Shown here piece after piece: positions 1-10,583 of a DNA stretch of 64,000 nucleotides. The notes beneath the pieces were generated by a model. It had not been told where the DNA came from. It was given only the letters and a program-made list of their open reading frames with translations, and did not search any database. The number at the start of each line of letters is the position of its first letter. Positions within the stretch are counted from its first letter, which is position 1. The position numbers were made by a program, and so were the translations under genes. The DNA comes from Clusia tigrina (taxonomy: Eukaryota; Arthropoda; Insecta; Diptera; Clusiidae), in the NCBI GenBank assembly GCA_920105625.2, contig OV050032.1:199089291-199153290 (forward strand), in the 5' to 3' direction.

Positions 1-678
1 GAAAAAAACACAAGCCAACAAGAGTGTTGATAGTCACACACAAAAAAATTCACAATATTGTTCTAAACTAGAGCGTCATGCATAGTTAACCACATCAAAA
101 TGGGTATAGTCGGCTCTACCGACCACCACCAGACCACGTCTCTATCTACTTGATTGCTTTCTATTCGTCCAAATTTGTATGAGGCATTCATCACCTCATT
201 ATCAATGAGAATTCCACTTAATGAAATATTGTCTTTGAGTGTGTCCTACCTCGACATCCTGTCAAAGCTATCTAGATGACTTTCGAAAGTGTTTGTCCGT
301 CCAACAGTTGGAAGCAACAACAACCTTTGGCAGGAGTCAGTTATATGCGAGAGTGAATACTTATCAAAGGAGTTGGTTAAAGCGGGGTATGAGCAATCAA
401 ACGAGTTGATGACAGCGGGGTATGGAGCAATCAAAGGAAAGTGTATGATAATTCCTCACACTACGCTCCCTGTAATGAGAATGCTTCCAATAACCCGCCG
501 TGGCGGTTGGAAGGGAGCAACAAAACTGCCTTCGAGCGGTGCTAATAAATAACATGATAATTGGAGCATTATCCAGAAGTAAATACATGCATATAATTTT
601 CTCTCCTGGTATAGTTCCCCACAATCGTCGCAGAGTATTCATTGGCAGTGGAAACTTAGTGTACTTTTGCTTTTTAAA
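1..678. other. Unique sequence, no gene seen
   Basis: No convincing gene. Small direct duplications are visible near 380-440 (the words GCGGGGTATG and GAGCAATCAAA each occur twice) and related GGAAG-AGCAACAA words occur near 310 and 510. Short open frames here overlap on both strands and show no domain. Confidence 0.5.
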
Positions 679-1558
679 CTCAAAATTAGTATGGAAAATG
701 TTGACTAGGATTAATTTAAGGACTCTCAAATGTTTCCAACTACTCCACCAATGGGTGTCACACTTCCACCATACCTAAACAGTTCAAGAACTTTACATAA
801 AGAAGACATATTCGTTCTCCCTGTCGGAGACTGGTGTAGTTCACCCTACGTCCTTGGCATTCTGCTCAAAATTAGTATGGAAAATGTTGACTACTAAGCA
901 GTAATGAACTCTCAAATGTTTCCAACTACTCCACCAATGGGTGTCACACTTCCACCATATCTAAACAGTTCAGAAACTTTACATAAAGAGGGCATATTCG
1001 TTCTCCCTGTCGGAGACTGGTGTAGTTCACCCTACGTCCTTGGCATTCTGCTCAAAATTAGTATGGAAAATGCTGACTAGGAACAATTTATGGACTCTCA
1101 AATGTTTCCAACTACTCCACCAATGGATGTCACACTCAAACCATGCCTAGACAGTCCAAGAACATTCCATAAAGAAGACATATTCGTTCTCCAAGTAGTA
1201 GACTTGTGAAATTAACCTTGCGTCCTTGGCATTCTGCTCAAAATTAGTATGGAAAATGTTGACTAGGAAGCAGTAATGAACTTTCAAATGTTTCCAACTA
1301 CTCCACCAATGGATGTCACACTCCAACCATACCTAGACAGTCCAAGAACATTCCACAAACAAGGCATATTCGTTCTCCATGCAGGAGACTGACACAGTTC
1401 ACTCTACGTCCTTGGCATTCTGCTCAAAATTAGTATGGAAAATGTTGACTAGGAAGCATAATGAACTCTCAAATGTTTCCAACTACTCCACCAATGGATG
1501 TCACACTCCAACGATACCTAGACAGTCCAAGAACATTCCATAAAGAGGGCATATTCCT
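679..1558. repeat. Tandem array, 186 bp unit, about 4.7 copies
   Basis: The word CTCAAAATTAGTATGGAAAA recurs at 679, 865, 1051, 1237 and 1423, an exact 186 bp spacing every time. Copies differ by scattered substitutions. Units include a conserved stretch with CCAACTACTCCACCAATGG. The array has no open frame of note and looks like a small local satellite. Confidence 0.95.
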
Positions 1559-2416
1559 TCGTTGAGTCATTCTGTTCAACACTTCCCTTCCCATCTGAAC
1601 GATTGGAATAGTCGCAGGCTGAGAAAAGAAGCTCCGAAGAAAGGAAACTACTGTGTCTCATGCTCCAACACGAGGTGGGCGTGAGCGTGACGCGATTCCT
1701 GCACAGCCTCGCCTCCTTCCAGCGTTTCTACTTTCCAGTTAAAACTTAATGCTCTTTGCTTCGCATCTATTTGCGTTGCTGTAAGCAGCAGCACATAAAT
1801 CACAAAAAGCATTTTCTTTGACATTAATCCTCCGTCAAAGCGTCTAATTAGCAAAAATGTGTGCGCCAGTGGGAGTGGAGGCGCGAATCTGCGCGAGTGT
1901 GTGTGGCGTCTGTGCCCGTGTGTGGGTGTGCATGCAAGTGGAAGCGTCAAAGGCACTTAGTTAGATGAAATTAACCAATATCTGCATACATTGCCTTTAT
2001 CCTCTTCACTGCGAGTGTTTGCGCCGAGGATTACATGGAATGCAAATCAGTTACGCTGGCGCGGCGTTCGTTTTTACGAGAAGTTGAAGTTTCTTTTATG
2101 GATTTATAAAGTTCACAGAACGCAGAGCAAAACACATGAAAGCGTTTTGAGTCCATTCAAGGCGGATTGTAAATATATGGGTAAACAAACTGTCTCCGTT
2201 TAAAACGATTCATAGTAATTACGGATTAATGAATTCAGAGCTACTCTCGCAGAGCTCCAAACAAAAGCAAGCAAGAGAACAACAGACAAAAGTTTATCAA
2301 CTATATTTAAAGGAGAGTTATGAAGGAGTGATGCAGGAGTTAAAAAGAACTTTTCTGCTGGAAAGAACTTAAAACAGGCGCATCTTTTGACCGAAAACGC
2401 AAGCAGCTCGACGGTT
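1559..2416. other. Unique interval between two arrays
   Basis: Single-copy looking DNA. The only item of note is a minus-strand frame (1648-1824) that begins like a secretory signal peptide, listed separately. Nothing else is recognised. Confidence 0.5.
1648..1824 (-). CDS. Weak candidate: minus-strand frame with signal-peptide-like start
   Basis: Reading the minus strand from an ATG at 1824, the frame starts MSKKMLFVIYVLLLTATQ, a basic start, a hydrophobic run and an IDA-like cleavage region, then continues about 40 residues to a stop near 1648 without recognisable domain. It could be the first coding exon of a gene running leftward out of the window, but no convincing donor or homologue is seen and hydrophobic runs arise by chance in T-rich DNA. 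The upstream extension to 1956 is low-complexity and probably not coding. Confidence 0.15.
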   Translation of the reverse strand: MSKKMLFVIYVLLLTATQIDAKQRALSFNWKVETLEGGEAVQESRHAHAHLVLEHETQ

Positions 2417-3280
2417 CAGTTCAATTGTGAATTGGGTGCTGCATTGATAGGTGTGAAATATGAGATCAGATTCAGAGGAGTTCAGTTGAGAAATGGGCGC
2501 TGTATTGATAAGTGTGCAATTCTAGTTGAGCTGCAGGTCAGTTGTGAATTGGTTCTTACGTTCGAAATAGAAGTTCCAGCTGTGGACAGTTGTGAATTGG
2601 GTGCTGCATTGATAAGCGTGAAATTATAGTTGAGCTGTAGGTCAGTTGTGAATTGGTTGTTACGTTCGAAATAGAAGTTCCAGCTTTGGACAGTTGTGAA
2701 TTGGTTGCTGCATTGAGAAGTGTGAAATTCTAGTTGAGCTGCAGGTCAGTTGTGAATTGGTTGTTGCGTTCGAAATAGAAGTTCCAGCTTTGGACAGTTG
2801 TGAATTGGTTGCTGCATTGTTAAGTAGTGAAATTCTAGTTGAGGTGCGGGTCAGTTGTGAATTGGTTGTTGCGTTCGAAATAGAAGTTCCAGCTTTGGAC
2901 AGTTGTGAATTGGTTGCTGCATTGTTAAGTGGTGAAATTCTAGTTGAGGTGCGGGTCAGTTGTGAATTGGTTGTTGCGTTCGAAACAGAAGTTCCAGCTT
3001 TGGACAGTTGTGAATTGGCAGTTATATTGATAACTTTGAATTATGAGTTCAGACTCAGAGTTCAGTTGTGAATTGGGTGCTGTATTGATAACTTTGAAAT
3101 CTAATATCAGACTCAAAGTTCAGTTGTGATTTGGTTGCTGTATTGATAAGTGTGAAATATGAGTTCAGACTCAGAGTTCAGTTGTGAATTGGGCGCTGTA
3201 TTGATAACTTTGAAATCTAATATCCGACTCAAAGTTCAGTTGTGACTTGGTTGCTGTATTGATAAGTGTGAAAGTTGAAT
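2417..3280. repeat. Tandem array, 104-105 bp unit passing into a shorter variant
   Basis: The word GTCAGTTGTGAATTGGTT recurs at 2537, 2641, 2745, 2850 and 2955. Each unit is itself an imperfect dimer in which CAGTTGTGAATTGG appears twice. From about 3055 a roughly 60 bp variant (ATTGATAACTTTGAAAT type) takes over. Because 105 is divisible by three, a + frame (2757-3071) stays open with a repeated 35-residue block; this is explained by the period and is not taken as a gene. Confidence 0.93.
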
Positions 3281-3585
3281 TAAAGTAAAACTTGTGAAGA
3301 TTGTGGAGGCCTAATCCTGCAGAAGCTCGTCGAAGAACTCCCTGAAACTAGCTTTGCCATATTTCCCACTTCACGTAGAGATTGAACGCGACTGACTTTA
3401 TAGGTTTGAATCAATACTTATATCAGGGAATGCCTTTTCTGGTGCTCCCTCTCTGCCCACATAAGACTCACGGACATCATGGAATTTGCAATATATGGTC
3501 CTCTAAGATTATTATGTCTGCTTTGGAACCTGATTCTCTCAATTCTAAATTGAGCTATGATATTGCAAGTCTTGGATTTGTTCGG
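3281..3585. other. Unique spacer
   Basis: About 300 bp between two tandem arrays with no recognisable gene or element. Confidence 0.5.
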
Positions 3586-5425
3586 TAGTCCCATCAAGGC
3601 AAAAAGAATCCCGTCAAGGCAAAAAGAGTCCCGTCAAGGCAACAAGAGTCCCGGTCAAGGCAAAAAGAGCCCGTTCAAAGCAAAAAGAGTCCCGGCAAGG
3701 CAAAAAGAGTCCCGTCAAGGCAAAAAGAGTCCCATCAAGGCAAAAAGAGTCCCGGTCAAGGCAAAAAGAGTCCCGGTCAAGGCAAAAAGACTCCCGTCAA
3801 GGCAAAAAGAGGCACGGCAAGGTAAAAAGAGTCCCGTTCAAGGCAAAAAGAGTCACGTCAAGGTAAAAAGAGTCACGGCAAGACAAAAAGAGGCACGGCA
3901 AGGTAAAAAGAGTCCCGGTCAAGGCAAAAAGAGTCACGTCAAGGTAAAAAGAGTCACGGCAAGGCAAAAAGAGTTCCGGTCAAGGCGAAAAGAGTCCGGT
4001 CAAGGCAAAAAGAGTCCCGGCAAGGCAAAAAGAGTCACGTCAAGGTAAAAAGAGTCACGGCAAGGCAAAAAGAGTTCCGGTCAAGGCGAAAAGAGTTCCG
4101 GTCAAGGCAAAAAGAGTCCCGTCAAGGCAAAAAGAGGCACGGCAAGGTAAAAAGAGTCCCGTTTAAGGCAAAAAGAGTCACGTCAAGGCAAAAAGAGTCC
4201 CGTCAAGGCAAAAAGAGTCCCGTCAAGGCAAAAAGAGGCACGGCAAGGTAAAAAGAGTCCCGTCAAGGCAAAAAGAGTCACGGCAAGGTAAAAAGAGTCC
4301 CGTTCAAGGCAAAAAGAGTCACGTCAAGGCAAAAAGAGACCCGTCAAGGCAAAAAGAGTCACGTCAAGACAAAAAGAGTCACGTCAAGGCAAAAAGAGTC
4401 ACGTCAAGACAAAAAGAGTCACGTCAAGGCAAAAAGAGTCATGTCAAAGCAAAAAGAGTCCCGGCAAGGCAAAAAGAGTCACGTCAAGGTAAAAAGAGTC
4501 ACGGCAAGGCAAAAAGAGTTCCGGTCAAGGCGAAAAGAGTTCCGGTCAAGGCAAAAAGAGTCCCGTCAAGGCAAAAAGAGGCACGGCAAGGTAAAAAGAG
4601 TCCCGTTTAAGGCAAAAAGAGTCACGTCAAGGCAAAAAGAGTCCCGTCAAGGCAAAAAGAGTCCCGTCAAGGCAAAAAGAGGCACGGCAAGGTAAAAAGA
4701 GTCCCGTCAAGGCAAAAAGAGTCACGGCAAGGTAAAAAGAGTCCCGTTCAAGGCAAAAAGAGTCACGTCAAGGCAAAAAGAGACCCGTCAAGGCAAAAAG
4801 AGTCACGTCAAGACAAAAAGAGTCACGTCAAGGCAAAAAGAGTCACGTCAAGACAAAAAGAGTCACGTCAAGGCAAAAAGAGTCATGTCAAAGCAAAAAG
4901 AGTCCCGGCAAGGCAAAAAGAGTCACGTCAAGGTAAAAAGAGTCACGGCAAGGCAAAAAGAGTTCCGGTCAAGGCGAAAAGAGTTCCGGTCAAGGCAAAA
5001 AGAGTCCCGTCAAGGCAAAAAGAGGCACGGCAAGGTAAAAAGAGTCCCGTTTAAGGCAAAAAGAGTCACGTCAAGGCAAAAAGAGTCCCGTCAAGGCAAA
5101 AAGAGTCCCGTCAAGGCAAAAAGAGGCACGGCAAGGTAAAAAGAGTCCCGTCAAGGCAAAAAGAGTCACGGCAAGGTAAAAAGAGTCCCGTTCAAGGCAA
5201 AAAGAGTCACGTCAAGGCAAAAAGAGACCCGTCAAGGCAAAAAGAGTCACGTCAAGACAAAAAGAGTCACGTCAAGGCAAAAAGAGTCACGTCAAGACAA
5301 AAAGAGTCACGTCAAGGCAAAAAGAGTCCCGGTCAAGGCAAAAAGAGTTCCGGTCAAGGCAAAAAGAGTCCCGTCAAGGCAAAAAGAGGCACGGGAAGGT
5401 AAAAAGAGTCACGTCAAGGCACAAG
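3586..5425. repeat. Tandem array, about 20 bp unit, with 444 bp higher-order repeats
   Basis: Around 90 units of the type GTCAAGGCAAAAAGAGTCCC, varying between 19 and 21 bp. Inside it, a block of about 22 units is repeated with a 444 bp period: near-identical blocks start at about 4016, 4460 and 4904. Positions 4441 and 4885 give the same 84-residue frame letter for letter. Frames here encode lysine/arginine-rich strings (KAKRVPVKAKR type) but change phase with unit-length changes, so they are treated as non-coding. Confidence 0.95.
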
Positions 5426-5889
5426 AGCCACAACTATCACAATGATTTGATGAGAGTTTTATATCAAAATTTGCTATATACATATATATCAAGGTGAGAG
5501 GAAAATCACATACGGTTTAGAAAGGGAAGCTACGAGTTGTGAATTTTCAATACACTTCGATGTAGCTTCGGAGTGAGTGGCACCGGGCTAATATATAGAA
5601 ATCAGTGGGTTCCGAATTCTATGATATGTTTGGATAAAAGAAAAAGCTGAAAAGTTGGAGAGAGTCACTAGCTTACGTCGCTAGCATACCAAGTTGATCA
5701 AGTTAGCTTCAGAGTGTCCCTAGCTTACATCGCTAGCATACCAAGTTGATTAAGCTAGCTTCCTGTACAAGTTTCTTATGCTATCTTTTAGCATATTCGT
5801 ATAAGAGGTCTGCTGGAGTTGATATAAATTATATAGATTTGTGCACCAAACGGATTTTGCTCTAGAACAGAAGATAAAACGGTTGCAAA
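5426..5889. other. Unique DNA with a short duplication
   Basis: A roughly 50 bp word containing CGCTAGCATACCAAGTTGAT occurs twice (about 5680 and 5733), each with a GCTAGC palindrome. No gene recognised. Confidence 0.6.
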
Positions 5890-6890
5890 CGCTTGGATGG
5901 CACTTTTAGTAGAGCATGTTTTCTGGCAGTTGGCTGGGGAATTTCCATCTACCAAATCTCACACTTCCTTTGTACCACACTCGACTCGACTGCTCGCGTA
6001 ACATTGTCGCCGCCTACGTTTCGATTAGTTCTGAATCCTAAACACATTTTTTTCTTTCTTAATTCACTCACTGCGAGTACAAAGGAGCGAACTGACTTTT
6101 CCAACACCTCCCAGTTTTGTGCCCATCGCCGCATCGCTCCGCCCGTGTCCGCGCCTACCCCGACGACATAAACAACATTCCGTATGTCAAACAACAAGAG
6201 CAGCGCTGAGCAGAGACGCGACATAAATTCACTACGCTTCCAGCCAGTCGGCTTTCAGAGATAGCCCCGAGGAGCGGCGCGGCGCGGCACGGAGCAGCGG
6301 AGCGCACTTGCGCCAACGGACTTGACTCGATTTGACTTGACTTTAGTTGACTCCACTTTCCTCTGTACTGGGGCAGGCATGGCAGGCGGCGTCTATGGCG
6401 ACGCAGCAGCAGCCAACGAGTGACACTTGTGCGCATAAAATAGCGCATGTTCGGCTACGCGCGTATCATCGAGCTTAATATTAATAACAAAAAAAAACAA
6501 CAACAAAAAAACAACAAAAAACTATGCAAAAAAAAAGAATGTCAGACATTAATCACAAGCAAAATATACGAGTACGAGTGCGTAAGTTGTATGCAAAGCG
6601 CGCCGGAACCGCAACGAGCAGAGCTGACAAATATGAGCCGGTGGGGGCCGGGGGCAAAGGGGCAGGCGGCTGTGCTCCGGCTGCCGCTTTAGTATGAAAA
6701 ACGCAATTTTAATGAAGCCAAAACGATAAAAACCGAAACAAAAAGAAGCGGCAGCAGATAAAATAAAGCAACAAAATGGAGAACTGCGTACGCGGCGGCG
6801 TCTGAAGTCGTTGAGTGTGCGCGGCGCGTAAATAAATTATTTAAAATGTCAAAAATTGAAAGATAATGCATGCATTAAACCCATATTTTT
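5890..6890. other. GC-richer unique block, possible regulatory or 5' region
   Basis: Compared with its neighbours this block is richer in G+C and CpG, notably 6260-6320 (GGCGCGGCGCGGCACGGAGC) and 6590-6680. It has no tandem structure and no open frame with a recognisable domain. A promoter or untranslated first exon for the downstream gene is possible, but no TATA or initiator was seen that would decide it. Confidence 0.25.
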
Positions 6891-7527
6891 CACTGGATGG
6901 ATTTCCTTATGTGTTTCAGATGCACTCTCGTGCATTTGAATGGGAGCACACCCAGTAGGAAAGCACTTAGAAGTAAGCATTCCGAGAGACCCAGTCCTGG
7001 AAAGGATTCAAAGAGTCAAAAAAGGAATACCAAAATTCAAATTGCAGGCAAATCAATTCCAATCATGACCAAAAAAGAGAAGTTTATTTCAGAAAATATG
7101 AACAATTTTTGACTTAATATTGAGAATCGGCTAAAATACCCAAGCTTGGAGGGGTTTAACCACCCCAACCCACAAGTGGTATAATAACAAAAACGCCACT
7201 TGAATTTATATCCTCTAGGGATTTTGTCAAGGCAGCGTACTGTAATGAAGTTTGGAAGCTAGAGACCATAATCACACAAGGATGGGCAGGAGGAATTCCC
7301 GAGCACTCGGACAAAACAGTGGCAACCAAGGTGTAGAGAGTGTGCGTATACGCAGGGAACATCATTTTGGATAACCTTCTGGGCGAAGGAAGCACACACC
7401 CCGATCAGCGGAAGAGACTATATAATTCTATGATTGATTGACTATATAATTCTGAGACTTTCCTCTGATAATTTCGTGTCACTTCTCTCTGAAGGACTGA
7501 AAGAAGTGGTGTTTTTTCATATTTATA
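6891..7527. other. Left flank of the mariner; no gene seen
   Basis: No domain-bearing frame. A minus-strand frame at 7156-7395 lacks recognisable motifs. Confidence 0.45.
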
Positions 7528-7554
7528 TGAGGGGTACTATTTATATTTCGGGAA
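7528..7554 (+). repeat. Left inverted terminal repeat of the mariner
   Basis: Starts TGAGGGGTACTATTTATATT; 26 of 27 bases match the reverse complement of 8774-8800. Preceded by the TA target site at 7526-7527. Confidence 0.95.
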
Positions 7555-7701
7555 CTGGCAACACTAATGTCAATAGCTAAAATCTGGCAACACCATAATA
7601 AAGTTTGACATTTTTTAGCATAAACGTACTCACAACGTGTTGATGTACAAGTGTTATTTGTTTTGTTTACAGTGAGTTAAGTAAATCAACTTGGCCAAAA
7701 A

Positions 7702-8735
7702 ATGGTAATTTCAAGAGAAGGTTTTCGTTGGATTCTTTTTCACAACTTTCGACGTGGATTATCTCAACAAGAATGTGTCGATGAACTCAGTTCTTTGTAT
7801 GGCGATAAAGCACCATCAAAAACCACAGTATATCGCTGGTATAGTGAATTCAATCGTGGTCGTAGTTCGGTCGCCGACGAACTCCGTGAAGGTCGTCCAA
7901 AATCGGTTGTTGTGCCACAAAACATCGATGCAGTGCGTGAACTGATAATGCAAGATCGTCATGTGACATATCGTGAGATAGAGGACACCTTGGGCGTTAC
8001 TTCCACTTCCATACATTCAACTTTACATGAACATTTGGCTGTAAAAAGATTTGTTCGCGTTGGATCCCACATCATTTGAAAATCGCTCAAAAAAAGGCTC
8101 GTGTCAATTGGTGTAAGGAAATGATTGATAAGTTCGACCGTGATGAAATCGTGACAGGTGACGAATCACGGATATATGCGTATGAGCCGGAAACAAAACA
8201 ACAGTCGACCGTGTGGGTATTCCAAGACGAGCTAAATCCAACAAAAGTTGCTCGTGGAAGAAGCACATCGAAGCAAATGGTCGCCTGTTTCTTCGGCCGA
8301 ATGGGTCATGTGGCCACTGTTCCGCTTGAGCAACGCAGGACGGTCAATTCTGAGTGGTACACGACCATTTGTTTGCCGGAAGTCTTCGGAGAAATTCATA
8401 AAACCAACCGCCAAAGACGAATCATTCTCCACCATGACAATGCGAGCTCTCACTCATCTCGTCAAACAGGTGAATTTTTGAGCAGTCAAAACATCGAATT
8501 GATGACTCATTCTCCGTACAGTCCTGATTTGGCACCCAATGACATCTTCTTGTTCCCGAATATCAAAGGTAACCTGCGTGGTCAACGATTTACAAGCGCC
8601 GAAGAAGCAGTTGAAGCGTTCAAAAACCATGTTTTGGAGGTGTCTCAAGAGGAATGGAAAAATTACTATGACAAATGGTTTGAACGAATGCAAAAGTGCG
8701 TTGATCATCAAGGGGAATATTTTGAAAAGCAATGA
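7702..8735 (+). pseudogene. Mariner transposase, frameshifted
   Basis: The N-terminal part (7702-8079) has the paired helix-turn-helix DNA-binding region of mariner transposases (KTTVYRWYSEFNRG, then REIEDTLGVTSTSIH). A missing A near 8043-8046 changes the frame and stops it at 8077-8079; the other frame then continues, the ORF from 8076 giving the catalytic domain to 8735. The catalytic acids are all present: GAC at 8160 (in TGDES), at 8436 (HHDNAS) and at 8541 (APNDIFLF), and exactly 34 residues separate the last two, the mariner DD34D signature. Between KFDRD and EIVTGDE the sequence is several residues shorter than in relatives I know, suggesting a small in-frame deletion, and TGDES is followed by R where the family has W. 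The rest is well preserved, so inactivation looks fairly recent. Start chosen at the ATG of MVISREGF. Confidence 0.93.
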
Positions 8736-8773
8736 AGCCATTTTTATTTAAAAATGTTTGTTATTATTTGCTA

Positions 8774-8800
8774 TTCCCGAAATATAAATAGTACCCCTCG
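8774..8800 (-). repeat. Right inverted terminal repeat of the mariner
   Basis: Read on the minus strand it starts CGAGGGGTACTATTTATATT. Followed by the TA target duplication at 8801-8802. Confidence 0.95.
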
Positions 8801-9130
8801 TATTAACAAATTAATAAAATCATATTGGTCAGATATCTGTTGATATTTACCCTCTCTGATATTGATATTTTACTTTTGAGATTCACAAAAGAGTCAAAGA
8901 AGTTTCAAAAGTTGTAACTTCCTTTCCAAAATCCTCTCTCTTCAAATATTGTTCCCGGCTTACAGTACCATGGGCATCAAAAAACTGATTCTTGCCCAGC
9001 GGATCAATGGTAATCTCTTTACGGGTCCATGTCTCATCTCTGAAAATCGATTCCAAGAAGATTCGGTCAATTTCGATTGCTTAAATTCGTTTAAGTACCG
9101 AGAGAGAACTTTTATCATTCTAGTACAATG
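8801..9130. other. Right flank of the mariner; no gene seen
   Basis: AT-rich unique DNA with no recognisable feature. Confidence 0.45.
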
Positions 9131-9300
9131 GGCATCAATGCCTGAGTGCTTGGAGACCTCCTTCTTTGGCGGCTCTCAGGCCTAACCCACTTTAATCAAT
9201 CTATCAATCAATATATCTATCTACCTATCTAACTATCTATCAATGTCTGTCTATCTTATCTATCTCTTATCTATCTTATCTATCTTATCCCTCGTTGTCC
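9131..9300. repeat. Dispersed 55 bp core followed by a CTAT microsatellite
   Basis: A core starting ATGCCTGAGTGCTTGGAGAC (about 9136) and ending CCTAACCCACTT leads into CTAT/CTTAT tetranucleotide repeats up to about 9290. The same core plus CTAT run is seen at about 10269 and 10375, so the microsatellite and the core seem to move or arise together. Confidence 0.8.
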
Positions 9301-9340
9301 ACCGGTGCTCAAACAGCCGCCCCTCCGGGGTCATCGCTTA

Positions 9341-9440
9341 ATGAATCGTCGCTCACTTTGGCTAATATTTATCTGGTGCTGTTATACCATTGCCCGGGGT
9401 CGCCACGAGGAGGCAGTGAGTCTTCTTGGAGAAGTTCTCT
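9341..9440 (+). CDS. Reck: Candidate exon 1 of the RECK orthologue (signal peptide)
   Basis: RECK begins with a signal peptide that must lie upstream of 9749 and must end in phase 1. An ATG at 9341 opens a frame starting MNRRSLWLIFIWCCYTIARG: two arginines, a hydrophobic core and a plausible cleavage region. The frame reaches a GTAAGG donor at 9441 in phase 1, exactly what exon 2 needs, leaving a 308 bp intron. The joined protein would be 969 residues, close to the 971 of human RECK, and the distance from the Met to the first CC pair is also similar. Against it: the block sits between CTAT microsatellites, the signal-peptide match could be chance, and no promoter was recognised. The true first exon may instead lie further upstream. 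Confidence 0.4.
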
Positions 9441-9499
9441 GTAAGGATCGCCCTGGTCCCTTCCTAGAGGCAGTAAGCAACTTTACCTTACGATTATCC

Positions 9500-9560
9500 T
9501 CCCTGAGCCCCTATCTTATCTATCTTATCTACCTATCTACCTATATACCTATCCATCTAC
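9500..9560. repeat. CTAT/CTAC microsatellite
   Basis: Short run of TATCTTATCTACCTATC type repeats inside the proposed intron 1. Confidence 0.7.
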
Positions 9561-9748
9561 CCTCTCTGCATTCTCCACGTAGCAGTGCTAGAAGGACTCT
9601 GTGTTTATTAGCGCCAGCCTGGCTAATTGCTTCGGTGCGTCTAGTCAGTGCGTGGTGGTTGGTCTTGCTCAATTTCCTACTGGGTGCCTTATAAAGAGTG
9701 GTCTTGCATGTAAATTAATAACTTCTTTTTGTTTTGTTCTCTTTACAG

Positions 9749-9804
9749 ATATTTTCACTTGCTGCAATGAAGTATTTGGCTCATGTCGTACATCATGTGA
9801 GAAT
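9749..9804 (+). CDS. Reck: RECK orthologue, exon 2 (first cysteine-knot motif)
   Basis: A 56 nt exon with a strong acceptor (TTCTCTTTACAG ending 9748) and donor (GTAAGT at 9805). It encodes IFTCCNEVFGSCRTSCEN, the start of the first of the five N-terminal cysteine-knot motifs of RECK (CC, then two further cysteines with the vertebrate spacing pattern). The exon starts in phase 1 and ends in phase 0, and the next coding exon recognised on this strand, 38 kb downstream, starts in phase 0 with the rest of the motif. RECK is a GPI-anchored extracellular protein that restrains matrix metalloproteases and, in vertebrates, acts as a Wnt7 co-receptor component with Gpr124; the fly role cannot be told from sequence. 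Confidence 0.88.
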
Positions 9805-10583
9805 GTAAGTACACACACACATATCCTTGCATACTTTTGCTTAAGTCGTTCTTTTTGAGACGTGTGACATACTCGCACCGTAACGGTCGTTGTGATAAAC
9901 CACAAACAAACAGACGTGTTAATCATCGCCTTCATATTAGCAACTATAATTATTTATATACCCGACAATGGAGGATTTGAAACTGCATGATTGAAACACA
10001 CAACCTAAGAGATGGGGTAAAAAAGTTCCATCTTCTTCACTGAATTGTGGATTATAACAAAACCAAGTCGAGTGGTGCTTGGTTAGAAACGAAGTGTGAA
10101 CATTTGCGGAACTTCATACTGCAGAACTTTGCGAATTTTGTGTTAATCATGAGTAACCCCACTGAAGTCTCTTTTAACTTAGGCATTGCTTTATCCCAGT
10201 GACTTAAAAAACAAAGAAATACTACTCCAAACTTTATTGACAGACCTACTCTGTCGTATAATATTAGAGATGCCTGAGTGGTGGGACACCTCCTTCTTCG
10301 GCAGCTCTCCGGCCTACCCCACTCTATCTATCTACTTCTATCTAATCAGTTTGGTTAGTACAATCGATATCAATGCCTGAGTGCTTGGAGAGCTTCTTCT
10401 TCGGCGGCTCTCCGGGCTACCCCACATCTATCTATAATATTAAGAAAATAAGGTTGAGCTAATAATATAATCACTGAATTGTGTGTCAAGACGCTGGCTT
10501 AAGAATTGAAGGTTAATTTGAAGTAGTCAACAAAATGTATTCACTACAGTTCATTAACTCAATGAGATAGCATCATTTATAAC
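9805..10583. other. Start of the 38.4 kb intron 2
   Basis: From the donor GTAAGTACACACACAC at 9805. Contains two more copies of the ATGCCTGAGTG core with a CTATCTAT tail (about 10269-10335 and 10375-10435). No gene seen. Confidence 0.7.
10269..10440. repeat. Two copies of the core plus CTAT repeat
   Basis: Cores at about 10269 (ending in CCTACCCCACTCTATCTATC) and 10375 (ending in GCTACCCCACATCTATCTAT). They match the core at 9136 over roughly 55 bp and each is followed by a short CTAT tract. Confidence 0.8.

Larger units (their letters stand above)
7528..8800 (+). mobile_element. Nearly complete mariner element (Tc1/mariner, DD34D)
   Basis: A 1273 bp element bounded by 27 bp inverted terminal repeats (7528-7554 and 8774-8800) that differ only at the outermost base. 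A TA dinucleotide lies directly outside each end (7526-7527 and 8801-8802), the expected mariner target duplication. Length and the single internal transposase gene fit the family. The gene is broken (see the pseudogene entry), so this copy should be non-autonomous, though its intact ends might still be recognised by a transposase made elsewhere. Confidence 0.95.

Noticed and set aside
2757..3071. 104-codon frame with a repeated 35-residue block
   Set aside because: The 105 bp unit length, divisible by three, explains it; there is no signal peptide or domain.
3557..5139. Lysine/arginine-rich frames up to 163 codons
   Set aside because: They come from a 19-21 bp repeat whose unit length shifts the frame; there is no splice or start context and no homologue known to me.
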